A model generated the notes under the pieces. It did no database searches, had not been told where the DNA came from, and saw only the letters and a program-made list of their open reading frames with translations. Of a stretch of DNA of 7,435 nt, positions 1-7,034 are shown one piece after another. A program made the position numbers and the translations under genes. Source of the DNA: an uncultured Lachnospiraceae bacterium (GTDB lineage: Bacteria; Bacillota; Clostridia; Lachnospirales; Lachnospiraceae); assembly GCA_948665105.1 (NCBI GenBank), contig CAPNGW010000111.1:1-7435 (forward strand). The letters are read 5' to 3'. Within the stretch, counting starts at the first letter, position 1. The number at the start of each line of letters is the position of its first letter.

Positions 1-3000
1 TGATTCCCAACCTGTACAAGGTAGCGGGTGAGCGGCTTCCGGGCGTATTTAACGTATCTGCCCGTGCCATTGCCAGCCATGCGCTGTCCATCTTTGGGGA
101 CCATTCCGATGTGTATGCCTGCCGTCAGACCGGCGCGGCCATGCTGTGTGAATCTTCTGTACAGGAGGTTATGGACCTGACTCCGGTAGCACACTGTGCA
201 GCTATCAAGGGAAGAATTCCCTTTATCAACTTTTTTGACGGATTCCGTACCTCTCATGAGATTCAGAAGATTGAGAGCTGGGACTATGAAGATTTGAAAG
301 ACCTGGTGGATATGGATGCCATCGATGCCTTCCGTGCAGACGCATTGAATCCCAATCATCCCAACCACAGAGGCTCCGCACAGAATCCGGATATCTTCTT
401 CCAGGCCAGAGAGGCTTGCAATAAGAATTACGACGATATGCCTGCCATCGTTCAGGAGTACATGGACAAGGTCAATGCCAAGATTGGCACCGACTATAAA
501 TTATTCAACTACTCCGGAGCTCCGGATGCAGAGCACATTATCGTTGCCATGGGTTCCGTATGTGAAACCATCGACGAGACCTTGGACTTCCTGCTTGCAA
601 GAGGCGAGAAGGTAGGTCTGGTGAAGGTGCGCCTGTTCCGTCCCTTCTCCAAAGAAGCTTTGCTTTCCGTGATTCCTGATTCCGTTAAGAAAATCAGCGT
701 TATGGACAGGACGAAGGAGCCCGGGGCCATGGGTGAGCCCTTGTACCTTGATGTGGTTGCAGCCCTTAAGGGAAGCAAGTTTGACGGTGTTACCATCTAC
801 AGCGGACGTTACGGACTGGGCTCTAAAGATACCACACCCGGACAGATTATCGCTGTGTACAACAATAACGAGAAGGAGATATTCACCATCGGTATCAAGG
901 ATGATGTGACCAACCTGTCTCTGGACGTAAAGGAAGACCCGGTTACCACTCCCGAAGGAACCACCAACTGCAAGTTCTGGGGTCTGGGCGCGGACGGTAC
1001 TGTGGGAGCAAACAAGAACTCCATCAAGATTATCGGTGACAACACCGACATGTATGCACAGGCATATTTTGACTACGATTCCAAGAAGTCCGGCGGTGTG
1101 ACCATGTCCCACCTGCGTTTCGGCAAGAAGCCCATCAAGTCCACCTACCTGATTAAGCAGGCAAACTTCGTGGCTTGCCATAACCCGGCTTATATTCGCA
1201 AGTACAATATGGCTCAGGAATTAGTTCCCGGCGGAACCTTCCTCCTGAACTGCCCCTGGAGCCAGGAGGAATTGGATAAGCATTTACCGGGCCAGGTGAA
1301 GAAATTCATCGCTGAGAACGATATCCAGTTCTACATCATTGACGGTGTTAAGATTGGTATTGAGACCGGCATGGGCCCCACACGTATCAACACCATTTTA
1401 CAGTCTGCATTCTTCCAGCTCACCGGCATTATCCCGGCTGACAAGGCAAATGAGCTGATGAAGGCGGCTGCAAAGGCTACCTATGGCAAGAAGGGTGACG
1501 ATGTTGTTCAGAAGAACTGGGCAGCCATTGACGCCGGCGCAAAGCAGGTTGTGAAGGTGGAGGTTCCCGCTTCCTGGAAGGATTGTGCAAAAGAGGATAT
1601 CACCGGTGAGAAAGCTGTTGGCGCCAACCAGGATACCGTTGATTTCGTCAACAACATCCAGAAGGCAGTCAATGCCCAGGAAGGAAATAATCTTCCCGTA
1701 TCTGCGTTCAAGGATTATGTGGACGGCGGAACACCCTCCGGGACCAGCGCATATGAGAAGCGCGGTATTGCAGTAAATATGCCCATCTGGAAGCCGGAGA
1801 ACTGTATCCAGTGTAACTTCTGTTCCTATGTATGTCCTCATGCGGTTATCCGTCCTGTGGTGATGGACGAGGATGAGGCAGCCAAGGCTCCGGAAGGCAT
1901 GGATATGCTTGATATGACCGGTATGCCGGGCAAGAAGTTCGCAATCACTGTTTCCGCATGGGATTGTACCGGATGTGGCTCCTGTGCAAATGTCTGCCCG
2001 GGCAAGAAGGGTGAGAAGGCTCTGGTTATGGAGAACTTCGAGGCCAATGCCGGACGGCAGAAATATTTCGACTATGGCCAGACTGTAAGCAAAAAGCCGG
2101 AAGTACTGGAGAAGTTCAAAGAAGCCACCGTTAAGGGAAGCCAGTTCAAGCAGCCTCTCTTAGAGTTCTCCGGCGCATGCGCAGGCTGTGGCGAGACACC
2201 TTACGCCAAATTAGTTACCCAGTTATTCGGTGACAGAATGTATATTGCCAATGCAACGGGATGTTCCTCCATCTGGGGCAACTCCTCACCCTCTACACCG
2301 TATACCAGAAACGAAAAGGGCCAGGGTCCTGCATGGTCCAACTCCCTGTTCGAGGATGCGGCAGAGTTTGGTTATGGTATGCTGCTGGCTCAGAAGGCAT
2401 TGAGAAACAACCTGAAAACCAAAGTGGAGGACATTATCGCAACCGGTGACAACGCAGATGTGAAGGCAGCGGCCCAGGAGTGGATTGACACCTTCGAGAG
2501 CGGTGTGACCAACGGACCGGCCACCGATAAGTTAGTAGCAGCTTTGGAAGCATGTGGCTGTGATAAGGCACAGGCTGTACTGAAAAATAAAGAGTTCCTG
2601 GCCAAGAAGTCCCAGTGGATTTTCGGCGGTGACGGATGGGCTTACGATATCGGCTTCGGCGGCGTGGACCACGTGCTGGCCAGCGGACAGGATATTAATA
2701 TCATGGTATTTGATACCGAGGTATATTCCAACACCGGCGGACAGTCCTCCAAGGCTACCCCCACCGGCGCTATCGCTCAGTTTGCCGCAGGCGGTAAGGA
2801 AGTGAAGAAGAAAGACCTGGCAAGCATCGCCATGAGCTACGGCTATGTATACGTGGCACAGATTGCCATGGGCGCTGATTACAACCAGACAGTAAAGGCT
2901 ATCGCAGAGGCGGAGGCTTATCCGGGACCCTCCCTGATTATTGCTTACGCTCCCTGTATCAACCACGGAATTAAGCTTGGCATGTCCAAGGCTCAGACCG

Positions 3001-3269
3001 AGGAGAAGAATGCGGTAACGGCAGGCTACTGGCATATGTTCCGTTACAATCCTGCCCTCAAGGAAGAAGGCAAATCAGCATTCATCTTAGACAGCAAGGC
3101 TCCCACCGGAGACTATAAGGAATTCTTAAACGGCGAGGTTCGTTACAATGCTCTGGCAAGATTTAATCCGGAGCGTGCAGAGGTGCTGTTTGACCATGCA
3201 GAGAAGAACGCCAAGGAGCGTTACGAGTATCTGAACAAGCTTGTGAAGCTGTACGGAACTGAGGAATAA
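1..3269 (+). CDS. nifJ: Pyruvate:ferredoxin (flavodoxin) oxidoreductase, 5'-truncated by window edge
   Basis: This cytoplasmic enzyme oxidatively decarboxylates pyruvate with CoA to acetyl-CoA and CO2 and passes electrons to ferredoxin or flavodoxin; it is central to clostridial fermentation. The frame is open from base 3 and gives 1088 residues; the family is usually about 1170-1180, so roughly 90 N-terminal residues lie upstream. The ATG at 111 is internal, because conserved family sequence (IPNLYK, SARAIASHALSIFGDHSDV) continues upstream of it. Numbering from base 3, two ferredoxin-type CxxCxxCxxxC motifs sit at C601-C611 and C655-C665. The proximal cluster ligands are C726, C729, C754 and C985, with spacing matching what I recall of the Desulfovibrio africanus enzyme. 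The thiamine diphosphate site is GDGWAYD (876 onward) to SNTGGQSS (about 909). No frameshift or lost ligand is visible. The stop TAA is at 3267-3269. It is probably monocistronic or last in its transcript, since a terminator hairpin follows. Confidence 0.98.
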   Translation, partial: IPNLYKVAGERLPGVFNVSARAIASHALSIFGDHSDVYACRQTGAAMLCESSVQEVMDLTPVAHCAAIKGRIPFINFFDGFRTSHEIQKIESWDYEDLKDLVDMDAIDAFRADALNPNHPNHRGSAQNPDIFFQAREACNKNYDDMPAIVQEYMDKVNAKIGTDYKLFNYSGAPDAEHIIVAMGSVCETIDETLDFLLARGEKVGLVKVRLFRPFSKEALLSVIPDSVKKISVMDRTKEPGAMGEPLYLDVVAALKGSKFDGVTIYSGRYGLGSKDTTPGQIIAVYNNNEKEIFTIGIKDDVTNLSLDVKEDPVTTPEGTTNCKFWGLGADGTVGANKNSIKIIGDNTDMYAQAYFDYDSKKSGGVTMSHLRFGKKPIKSTYLIKQANFVACHNPAYIRKYNMAQELVPGGTFLLNCPWSQEELDKHLPGQVKKFIAENDIQFYIIDGVKIGIETGMGPTRINTILQSAFFQLTGIIPADKANELMKAAAKATYGKKGDDVVQKNWAAIDAGAKQVVKVEVPASWKDCAKEDITGEKAVGANQDTVDFVNNIQKAVNAQEGNNLPVSAFKDYVDGGTPSGTSAYEKRGIAVNMPIWKPENCIQCNFCSYVCPHAVIRPVVMDEDEAAKAPEGMDMLDMTGMPGKKFAITVSAWDCTGCGSCANVCPGKKGEKALVMENFEANAGRQKYFDYGQTVSKKPEVLEKFKEATVKGSQFKQPLLEFSGACAGCGETPYAKLVTQLFGDRMYIANATGCSSIWGNSSPSTPYTRNEKGQGPAWSNSLFEDAAEFGYGMLLAQKALRNNLKTKVEDIIATGDNADVKAAAQEWIDTFESGVTNGPATDKLVAALEACGCDKAQAVLKNKEFLAKKSQWIFGGDGWAYDIGFGGVDHVLASGQDINIMVFDTEVYSNTGGQSSKATPTGAIAQFAAGGKEVKKKDLASIAMSYGYVYVAQIAMGADYNQTVKAIAEAEAYPGPSLIIAYAPCINHGIKLGMSKAQTEEKNAVTAGYWHMFRYNPALKEEGKSAFILDSKAPTGDYKEFLNGEVRYNALARFNPERAEVLFDHAEKNAKERYEYLNKLVKLYGTEE

Positions 3270-3347
3270 GCGGAGTTGGGGGTTACCGCTATCTGAGCCG
3301 GCAGGCGAAGATGTACGCTACCCAAACGAAGCAAAGCGGAGTTGGGG
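3268..3347 (+). repeat. 14-base direct repeat, AAGCGGAGTTGGGG, two copies
   Basis: The identical 14-mer AAGCGGAGTTGGGG occurs at 3268-3281 and 3334-3347, a 66-base period. The first copy begins within the nifJ stop codon. Similarity continues weakly after each copy (GGTTACCGCTAT against TTTCCCGTATT), which suggests a decayed duplication of about 66 bases. The second copy feeds a small hairpin: GGGG 3344-3347 with CCCC 3365-3368, and CCCG 3351-3354 with CGGG 3359-3362 around a TATT loop. No protein coding is apparent. Function is unknown; it may be a remnant of a dispersed intergenic repeat or part of the 3' untranslated region of nifJ. Confidence 0.65.
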
Positions 3348-3386
3348 TTTCCCGTATTCGGGTTCCCCTGGATTTTCCGAAAAATA

Positions 3387-3430
3387 AGAATTACCCGGCC
3401 AATGGCGAGAGCTATTGGCCGGGTAATTTT
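3387..3430 (+). terminator. Strong intrinsic terminator hairpin after nifJ
   Basis: The left arm 3389-3406 (AATTACCCGGCCAATGGC) pairs with 3411-3428 (GCTATTGGCCGGGTAATT) over 18 base pairs, with one G-U and no mismatch, around the loop GAGA, which fits the stable GNRA tetraloop class. Two more pairs at 3387-3388/3429-3430 (one G-U) are possible. TTTT follows at 3427-3430, then ATT, so the U-tract on the + strand is short. Read on the minus strand the hairpin is followed by a T-rich run (TCTTATTTTT), so it may work in both directions. It lies 118 bases after the nifJ stop and separates nifJ from the downstream operon. Confidence 0.85.
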
Positions 3431-3512
3431 ATTCCCGCGAGCAATGAGCCCAGCGGCCGTACCTGTGTGGACATTTGGCGAATGCCGCGAGGGTGTTTTC
3501 TGTTGTTGGCTC

Positions 3513-3541
3513 TTGAATTTATAGGCCAAAGCGGATATACT
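3513..3541 (+). promoter_or_regulatory. Candidate sigma-A promoter for the DUF512-der-plsY-gpsA operon
   Basis: TTGAAT at 3513-3518 and TATACT at 3536-3541 are separated by exactly 17 bases, close to the consensus TTGACA-N17-TATAAT. The predicted transcription start is about 3547-3549, leaving a leader of roughly 95 bases before the TTG start at 3643. It lies downstream of the nifJ terminator and upstream of the first operon gene, as expected. It rests on sequence match only. A second promoter elsewhere, or read-through from nifJ, is not excluded. Confidence 0.5.
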
Positions 3542-3545
3542 ATAC

Positions 3546-3580
3546 CTATGGAAATGCTGATTAAATCAGCATTTCCATAG
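3546..3580. promoter_or_regulatory. 17-base-arm palindrome at the predicted transcription start
   Basis: CTATGGAAATGCTGATT (3546-3562) and AATCAGCATTTCCATAG (3564-3580) are perfect reverse complements around a single A. The left arm begins 5 bases after the candidate -10 box, so the palindrome covers the predicted start site. No T-run follows directly, which argues against a simple terminator. It could be an operator for a dimeric repressor, a 5'-end mRNA-protecting hairpin, or the core of a repeat element. The inverted repeat itself is certain; the role is not. Confidence 0.7.
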
Positions 3581-3628
3581 AGCTTCTGGCCGATGCACAC
3601 GGATTTTTAAAGGAATTGGGCCAAGGAT

Positions 3629-3635
3629 GAGGTGG
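3629..3635 (+). promoter_or_regulatory. Ribosome binding site fixing the TTG start of the DUF512 gene
   Basis: GAGGTGG lies 7 bases before TTG at 3643-3645. The same frame has a stop (TGA) at 3628-3630, so no upstream start is possible, and the conserved PDZ sequence begins within a few residues of the TTG. Confidence 0.8.
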
Positions 3636-3642
3636 AGAAAAT

Positions 3643-5043
3643 TTGAGAGAACATATCATTTATAAAGTCGCACCCGGCAGTATCGCAGAGGAGCTGGAGT
3701 TGGAGCCGGGGGACAAGCTTTTGTCTGTCAACGGAAATGAGATTTCCGATGTGTTTGACTATCATTATTTTACAAACGAGGAATACCTTGTTGTGAATGT
3801 GGAAAAGAAAAACGGCGAAGAGTGGGAGCTGGAAATCCAAAAGGAATTTCAGGAGGATTTGGGGCTGGAATTTGAAAATGGCATGATGGACGATTACAAA
3901 TCCTGCCATAACAAATGCATATTCTGTTTTATTGACCAGATGCCGGAGGGGATGCGGGACACCTTGTACTTTAAGGATGATGACTCTCGCCTTTCCTTTT
4001 TACAGGGAAACTATGTGACACTGACCAATATGAAGGAGAGGGATATTGCCCGGATTATAGAATACCATCTGGGACCCATCAATATTTCAATCCACACCAC
4101 CAACCCCGACTTGCGCTGCAGGATGCTGAATAACCGGTTTGCCGGGGAGAGCCTTGAGAATATGCGGCGTCTTTACGAGGCGGGAATTCCCATGAACGGA
4201 CAGATTGTGTTGTGCAAGGGCGTAAATGACGGAAAGGAGCTTTTTCGTTCCCTGGGGGATTTGACTGAATACCTTCCCCATATGGAGAGTGTGTCGGTGG
4301 TGCCTGTGGGATTGAGCAGGTTTCGGGAAGGCCTGTATCCTCTGGAGCCCTTTACCAGGGAGGATGCCAGGGAGGTGCTTAAGATTATTCACGCCTGGCA
4401 GGAGAGATGCATGAAGGAGCATGGCACGCATTTTGTCCATGCCAGCGACGAATGGTATCTGCTGGCGGAGCAGCCACTGCCCAAAGAAGAATCCTACGAC
4501 GGGTATCCCCAGCTGGAGAACGGCGTGGGAATGCTGAGACTGCTGGAGACAGAATTCATGGAGGCCCTGAAAGAGGCGGAGACTGATTATGGCAGTAAGG
4601 CCCTGAAAGAGGCAGAGGTTGATTATGACAGTAAGGCAAAAGGGGAAGAAGGAATGGGGGCTGATGGGCTGTTGGGCCATAAGGTGGGACAGAAGAAGCT
4701 TTCCATCGCCACGGGACTTTTGGCGGCCCCCTATATGGAGGAGCTTGTAAAAAGGTTTTGTCGGCAGTTCCCGGAGCGCACCGTCTGTATCTACCCCATT
4801 GAAAACCACTTTTTCGGGGAGCGGATTACCGTATCCGGCCTTCTGACCGGGCAGGACATTTTAGAGCAGCTGAGAGGAAAGCCTTTGGGAGAGCGTCTGC
4901 TGCTTCCCTGTAACCTGCTGCGCCGGGAGGAGCAGGATTTTCTGGATGATATGACGCTGGCAGAGCTGGAAAGTACTTTACAAGTACCCATTACTATTGT
5001 AGAATCAAACGGACGCCATTTATTGGAAAGTTTGTTGAAATAG
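3643..5043 (+). CDS. PDZ / radical-SAM / DUF512 protein, function unknown
   Basis: The protein has 466 residues and starts at TTG, with a stop codon 15 bases upstream in frame and a good ribosome binding site. Residues 1 to about 65 form a PDZ-like domain (VAPGSIAEELELEPGDKLLSVNG). A CxxxCxxC motif follows at C88, C92 and C95, the classic radical-SAM [4Fe-4S] signature, with the family tail FIDQMP; NISIHTT (147 onward) belongs to the barrel. The second half matches the DUF512 family: VVPVGLSRFREGL from about 219, ENGVGMLR near 293, IATGLLAAPYM near 355, NHFFGERITVSGLLTG near 388. No signal peptide or membrane segment is seen, so it is probably cytoplasmic. A 12-residue tandem duplication lies at 308-331. 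The family is known mainly from Clostridia and cyanobacteria. Its reaction and substrate are, to my knowledge, undetermined. It heads an operon with der, 16 bases downstream. Confidence 0.93.
   Translation: MREHIIYKVAPGSIAEELELEPGDKLLSVNGNEISDVFDYHYFTNEEYLVVNVEKKNGEEWELEIQKEFQEDLGLEFENGMMDDYKSCHNKCIFCFIDQMPEGMRDTLYFKDDDSRLSFLQGNYVTLTNMKERDIARIIEYHLGPINISIHTTNPDLRCRMLNNRFAGESLENMRRLYEAGIPMNGQIVLCKGVNDGKELFRSLGDLTEYLPHMESVSVVPVGLSRFREGLYPLEPFTREDAREVLKIIHAWQERCMKEHGTHFVHASDEWYLLAEQPLPKEESYDGYPQLENGVGMLRLLETEFMEALKEAETDYGSKALKEAEVDYDSKAKGEEGMGADGLLGHKVGQKKLSIATGLLAAPYMEELVKRFCRQFPERTVCIYPIENHFFGERITVSGLLTGQDILEQLRGKPLGERLLLPCNLLRREEQDFLDDMTLAELESTLQVPITIVESNGRHLLESLLK
4564..4635 (+). repeat. 36-base in-frame tandem duplication inside the DUF512 gene
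   Basis: Unit 1 (4564-4599) and unit 2 (4600-4635) encode ALKEAETDYGSK and ALKEAEVDYDSK. They agree at 32 of 36 bases; two of the twelve residues differ (T/V and G/D). The frame is preserved. The repeat falls in a charged, lysine- and glutamate-rich stretch between ENGVGMLR and the IATGLLAAPYM segment, together with a low-complexity tail (KGEEGMGADGLLGHK). This looks like a flexible surface loop that tolerates length change. Confidence 0.9.
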
Positions 5044-5059
5044 ATATAAGGAGAACAAC

Positions 5060-6382
5060 ATGAGTAAACCGATAGTTGCAATTGTGGGACGCCCCAATGT
5101 GGGAAAGTCCACGTTGTTTAACGTGCTGGCCGGAGAGAGGATTTCCATTGTGCAGGATACCCCGGGTGTGACCAGGGACCGGATTTATGCGGACGTGAGC
5201 TGGCTGAATATGGCTTTCACACTGATAGACACCGGCGGTATTGAGCCGGAGAGCAAGGACATTATTCTGTCCCAAATGCGGGAGCAGGCCCAGATTGCCA
5301 TGGACACAGCAGATGTGATTATTTTTATCACCGATGTGCGGCAGGGACTGGTGGATGCGGATTCCAAGGTGGCAGACATGCTGCGCCGTTCCCAGAAGCC
5401 GGTGGTACTGGCGGTAAACAAGGTGGACAGCTTTGAAAAATTTATGCCGGACGTATACGAATTTTACAATCTGGGAATTGGGGAGCCTGTTCCGGTATCG
5501 GCAGCCTCCCGCTTGGGGATAGGTGATTTGCTGGAGGAGGTTGCAAAATATTTCCCCGAGGATGTACCTGAGGAGACAGAGGATGACCGCCCCAAGATTG
5601 CCATCGTTGGCAAACCCAATGTGGGAAAATCCTCCCTGATTAACAAGCTCACCGGGGAGGATCGGGTGATTGTATCGGATATTGCCGGGACTACAAGGGA
5701 CGCCATCGATACGGAAATTATATACCAGGGACGGGAATACGTCTTTATTGACACGGCAGGGCTGCGCCGGAAGAACAAGATTAAGGAAGAGATTGAACGC
5801 TACAGCATAATCCGGGCCGTGACCGCAGTGGAGCGGGCCGATGTGGTGATTCTGGTGATTGACGCTGTGGAGGGCGTTACCGAGCAGGATGCCAAGATAG
5901 CAGGCATTGCCCATGAGCGGGGTAAGGGAATCATCATTGCCGTGAACAAGTGGGATGCCATAGAGAAGGATGACAAGACGATTTACAGGTATACGGAGCG
6001 GATTCGGGAAATCTTAAGCTTCATGCCTTATGCGGAAATTATGTTTATTTCAGCCAGGACCGGCCAGCGTCTTCCCAAACTGTTTGAGCTGATTGATGTG
6101 GTACTGGAGAATCAGACTCTCAGGGTGGGCACCGGCGTACTCAACGAGATTATGTCGGAGGCTGTGGCCATGCAGCAGCCCCCCTCGGACAAGGGGAAAC
6201 GCCTGCGGCTGTACTATATCACCCAGGTATCTGTGAAGCCCCCCACCTTTGTTATTTTTGTCAACGACAAGGAGCTGATGCATTTTTCCTATACCAGATA
6301 TCTGGAGAACCGCATCCGGGACGCCTTTGGTTTCAAGGGAACGGCCCTTAAGTTTATCATTCGGGAAAGGAAGGAAAATTAG
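5060..6382 (+). CDS. der: Ribosome biogenesis GTPase Der (EngA), double-Era GTPase
   Basis: Der is a GTPase with two G domains in tandem that binds and matures the 50S ribosomal subunit; it is generally essential. The 440-residue length is normal. The first G domain has GRPNVGKS (10-17), the DTPGVTRD switch region, DTGG (57-60) and NKVD (120-123). The second has GKPNVGKS (184-191), DTAG (231-234) and NKWD (296-299), followed by SART. The C-terminal 90 or so residues form the KH-like domain that separates Der from other Era-type GTPases (KRLRLYYITQ, PPTFVIFVND, ENRIRDAFGFKG). Every nucleotide-binding motif is intact in both domains. The ATG start is preceded by AAGGAG (5048-5053), 6 bases away. 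The gene begins 16 bases after the DUF512 stop and ends one base before plsY. Confidence 0.99.
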   Translation: MSKPIVAIVGRPNVGKSTLFNVLAGERISIVQDTPGVTRDRIYADVSWLNMAFTLIDTGGIEPESKDIILSQMREQAQIAMDTADVIIFITDVRQGLVDADSKVADMLRRSQKPVVLAVNKVDSFEKFMPDVYEFYNLGIGEPVPVSAASRLGIGDLLEEVAKYFPEDVPEETEDDRPKIAIVGKPNVGKSSLINKLTGEDRVIVSDIAGTTRDAIDTEIIYQGREYVFIDTAGLRRKNKIKEEIERYSIIRAVTAVERADVVILVIDAVEGVTEQDAKIAGIAHERGKGIIIAVNKWDAIEKDDKTIYRYTERIREILSFMPYAEIMFISARTGQRLPKLFELIDVVLENQTLRVGTGVLNEIMSEAVAMQQPPSDKGKRLRLYYITQVSVKPPTFVIFVNDKELMHFSYTRYLENRIRDAFGFKGTALKFIIRERKEN

Positions 6383-6383
6383 T

Positions 6384-7034
6384 ATGATGTTGAGTCGTAT
6401 TCTCTGTCTGGCCATCGGTTATGCCTTCGGTCTGTTCCAGACAGGCTATCTGTACGGTAAATCCCACAATATCGATATCCGGGAGCATGGCAGCGGCAAC
6501 GCAGGAACCACCAACACCTTAAGGACCCTGGGCTGGAAGGCCGGGGCAGTCACATTCCTGGGGGATTTGAGCAAGGCCATGCTGGCCATCCTGGTGGCCT
6601 GGCTTCTGTTCCGGGAGAAATACCCGGAAGGTGTCCAGGTGCTTAAGATGTACGCCGGGTTCGGTGCGGTGCTGGGACACAATTATCCCTTTTATTTAAA
6701 ATTTAAGGGCGGCAAGGGGATTGCCTGTATGTCAGGCTTTATTCTGGCCTGCTTTTTGCCCATTGCACCCCTTTGCCTTATACTGTTTGTGGGAGCGGTG
6801 GCTATTACCAGATATGTGTCTCTGGGCTCCATTCTGGTGGCCATAAGCTTTTTCGCCCAGCTGGTGATTTTCGGAGAGACGGGCATCATTCCAATGGCAG
6901 AGCAGTACCGGATGGAAATTTATGGGGTGGGGGCGGTATTTTCCCTGCTGGCGCTGTGGAAGCACCGGGCCAATATCAAGAGGCTTTTGACAGGAAATGA
7001 AAATAAATTTGGAAGTAAGAAGAAGGAGGCATGA
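6384..7034 (+). CDS. plsY: Glycerol-3-phosphate acyltransferase PlsY (acyl-phosphate dependent)
   Basis: PlsY is an integral membrane enzyme that transfers an acyl chain from acyl-phosphate (made by PlsX) to sn-glycerol-3-phosphate, giving lysophosphatidic acid. The 216-residue length fits the family. Visible motifs are GSGNAGTTNTLR (36-47), GHNYPF (98 onward) with GGKG (109-112), and a C-terminal HRANIKRLLTGNE. Hydrophobic segments lie near residues 3-24, 53-76, 87-105, 113-140, 143-163 and 178-192, as expected for a multi-pass protein. The first motif has GTTN where many homologues have GATN. The start is ATG at 6384, with AGGAAGG (6368-6374) 9 bases upstream inside the end of der; a second ATG follows at 6387. 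A TTG further upstream (6327) keeps the frame open but lacks a ribosome binding site and would overlap der. The C-terminus is lysine-rich (KKKEA). It is probably translationally coupled to der. Confidence 0.97.
   Translation: MMLSRILCLAIGYAFGLFQTGYLYGKSHNIDIREHGSGNAGTTNTLRTLGWKAGAVTFLGDLSKAMLAILVAWLLFREKYPEGVQVLKMYAGFGAVLGHNYPFYLKFKGGKGIACMSGFILACFLPIAPLCLILFVGAVAITRYVSLGSILVAISFFAQLVIFGETGIIPMAEQYRMEIYGVGAVFSLLALWKHRANIKRLLTGNENKFGSKKKEA
7023..7029 (+). promoter_or_regulatory. Ribosome binding site deciding the gpsA start
   Basis: AAGGAGG lies inside the last codons of plsY. It is 7 bases from the ATG at 7037 but only 1 base from the in-frame ATG at 7031 that overlaps the plsY stop, so 7037 is the better start. 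Confidence 0.85.

Larger units (their letters stand above)
3437..3608. repeat. Structured intergenic block with nested inverted repeats
   Basis: Three inverted repeats sit one inside another. The outer one is CCtGTGTGgaCAT (3462-3474) against ATGCACACGG (3593-3602), with bulges. The middle one is GGCCAAAGC (3524-3532) against GCTTCTGGCC (3582-3591), with one bulge. The inner one is the perfect palindrome at 3546-3580. A T5 run (3604-3608) follows the outer right arm. GAGCC near 3445-3449 can also pair with GGCTC (3508-3512), and GCGGC (3453-3457) with GCCGC (3484-3488). Short open frames cross it on both strands but none has a ribosome binding site or a recognisable protein. It could be a member of a dispersed, non-coding repeat family, a structured RNA, or ordinary spacer in which chance pairings surround a real promoter and palindrome. 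The nested pairing is seen; the element status is inference. Confidence 0.45.

Noticed and set aside
501..1181. Minus-strand open frame (226 residues) opposite nifJ
   Set aside because: It is fully inside the well-conserved oxidoreductase gene, with no family resemblance; it is a codon-bias shadow. The same applies to the minus-strand frames at 1398-1841 and 2532-3035.
3221..3529. Minus-strand open frame (102 residues) across the nifJ end and intergenic repeats
   Set aside because: It crosses the terminator stem and the direct repeats and has no domain. It probably arises because the repeat block happens to lack stops in this frame.
3311..3580. Small + strand open frame (89 residues) in the intergenic region
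   Set aside because: It runs through the terminator hairpin, the promoter candidate and the palindrome, has no convincing ribosome binding site, and its sequence resembles no protein I know.
3546..3580. Palindrome as an intrinsic terminator
   Set aside because: No T-run follows the right arm, and it sits immediately after a good promoter match instead of after a gene.
3430..3642. Known riboswitch or T-box upstream of the operon
   Set aside because: I could not recognise a T-box consensus or any conserved riboswitch core in the leader, so no such call is made.
4087..4809. Minus-strand open frame (240 residues) opposite the DUF512 gene
   Set aside because: It has no recognisable domain and overlaps a gene with clear radical-SAM motifs. 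It also reads through the tandem repeat, which explains its own internal repetition.
4994..5914. Long minus-strand open frame (306 residues) opposite der
   Set aside because: It lies almost wholly within der on the opposite strand, has no recognisable domain, and its His/Asn/Leu-rich composition is typical of a codon-bias shadow. Der has all its motifs.
6327..6383. Upstream TTG start that would lengthen plsY by 19 residues
   Set aside because: There is no ribosome binding site before it, it would overlap der, and PlsY proteins normally begin near the first membrane segment, as the ATG at 6384 gives.
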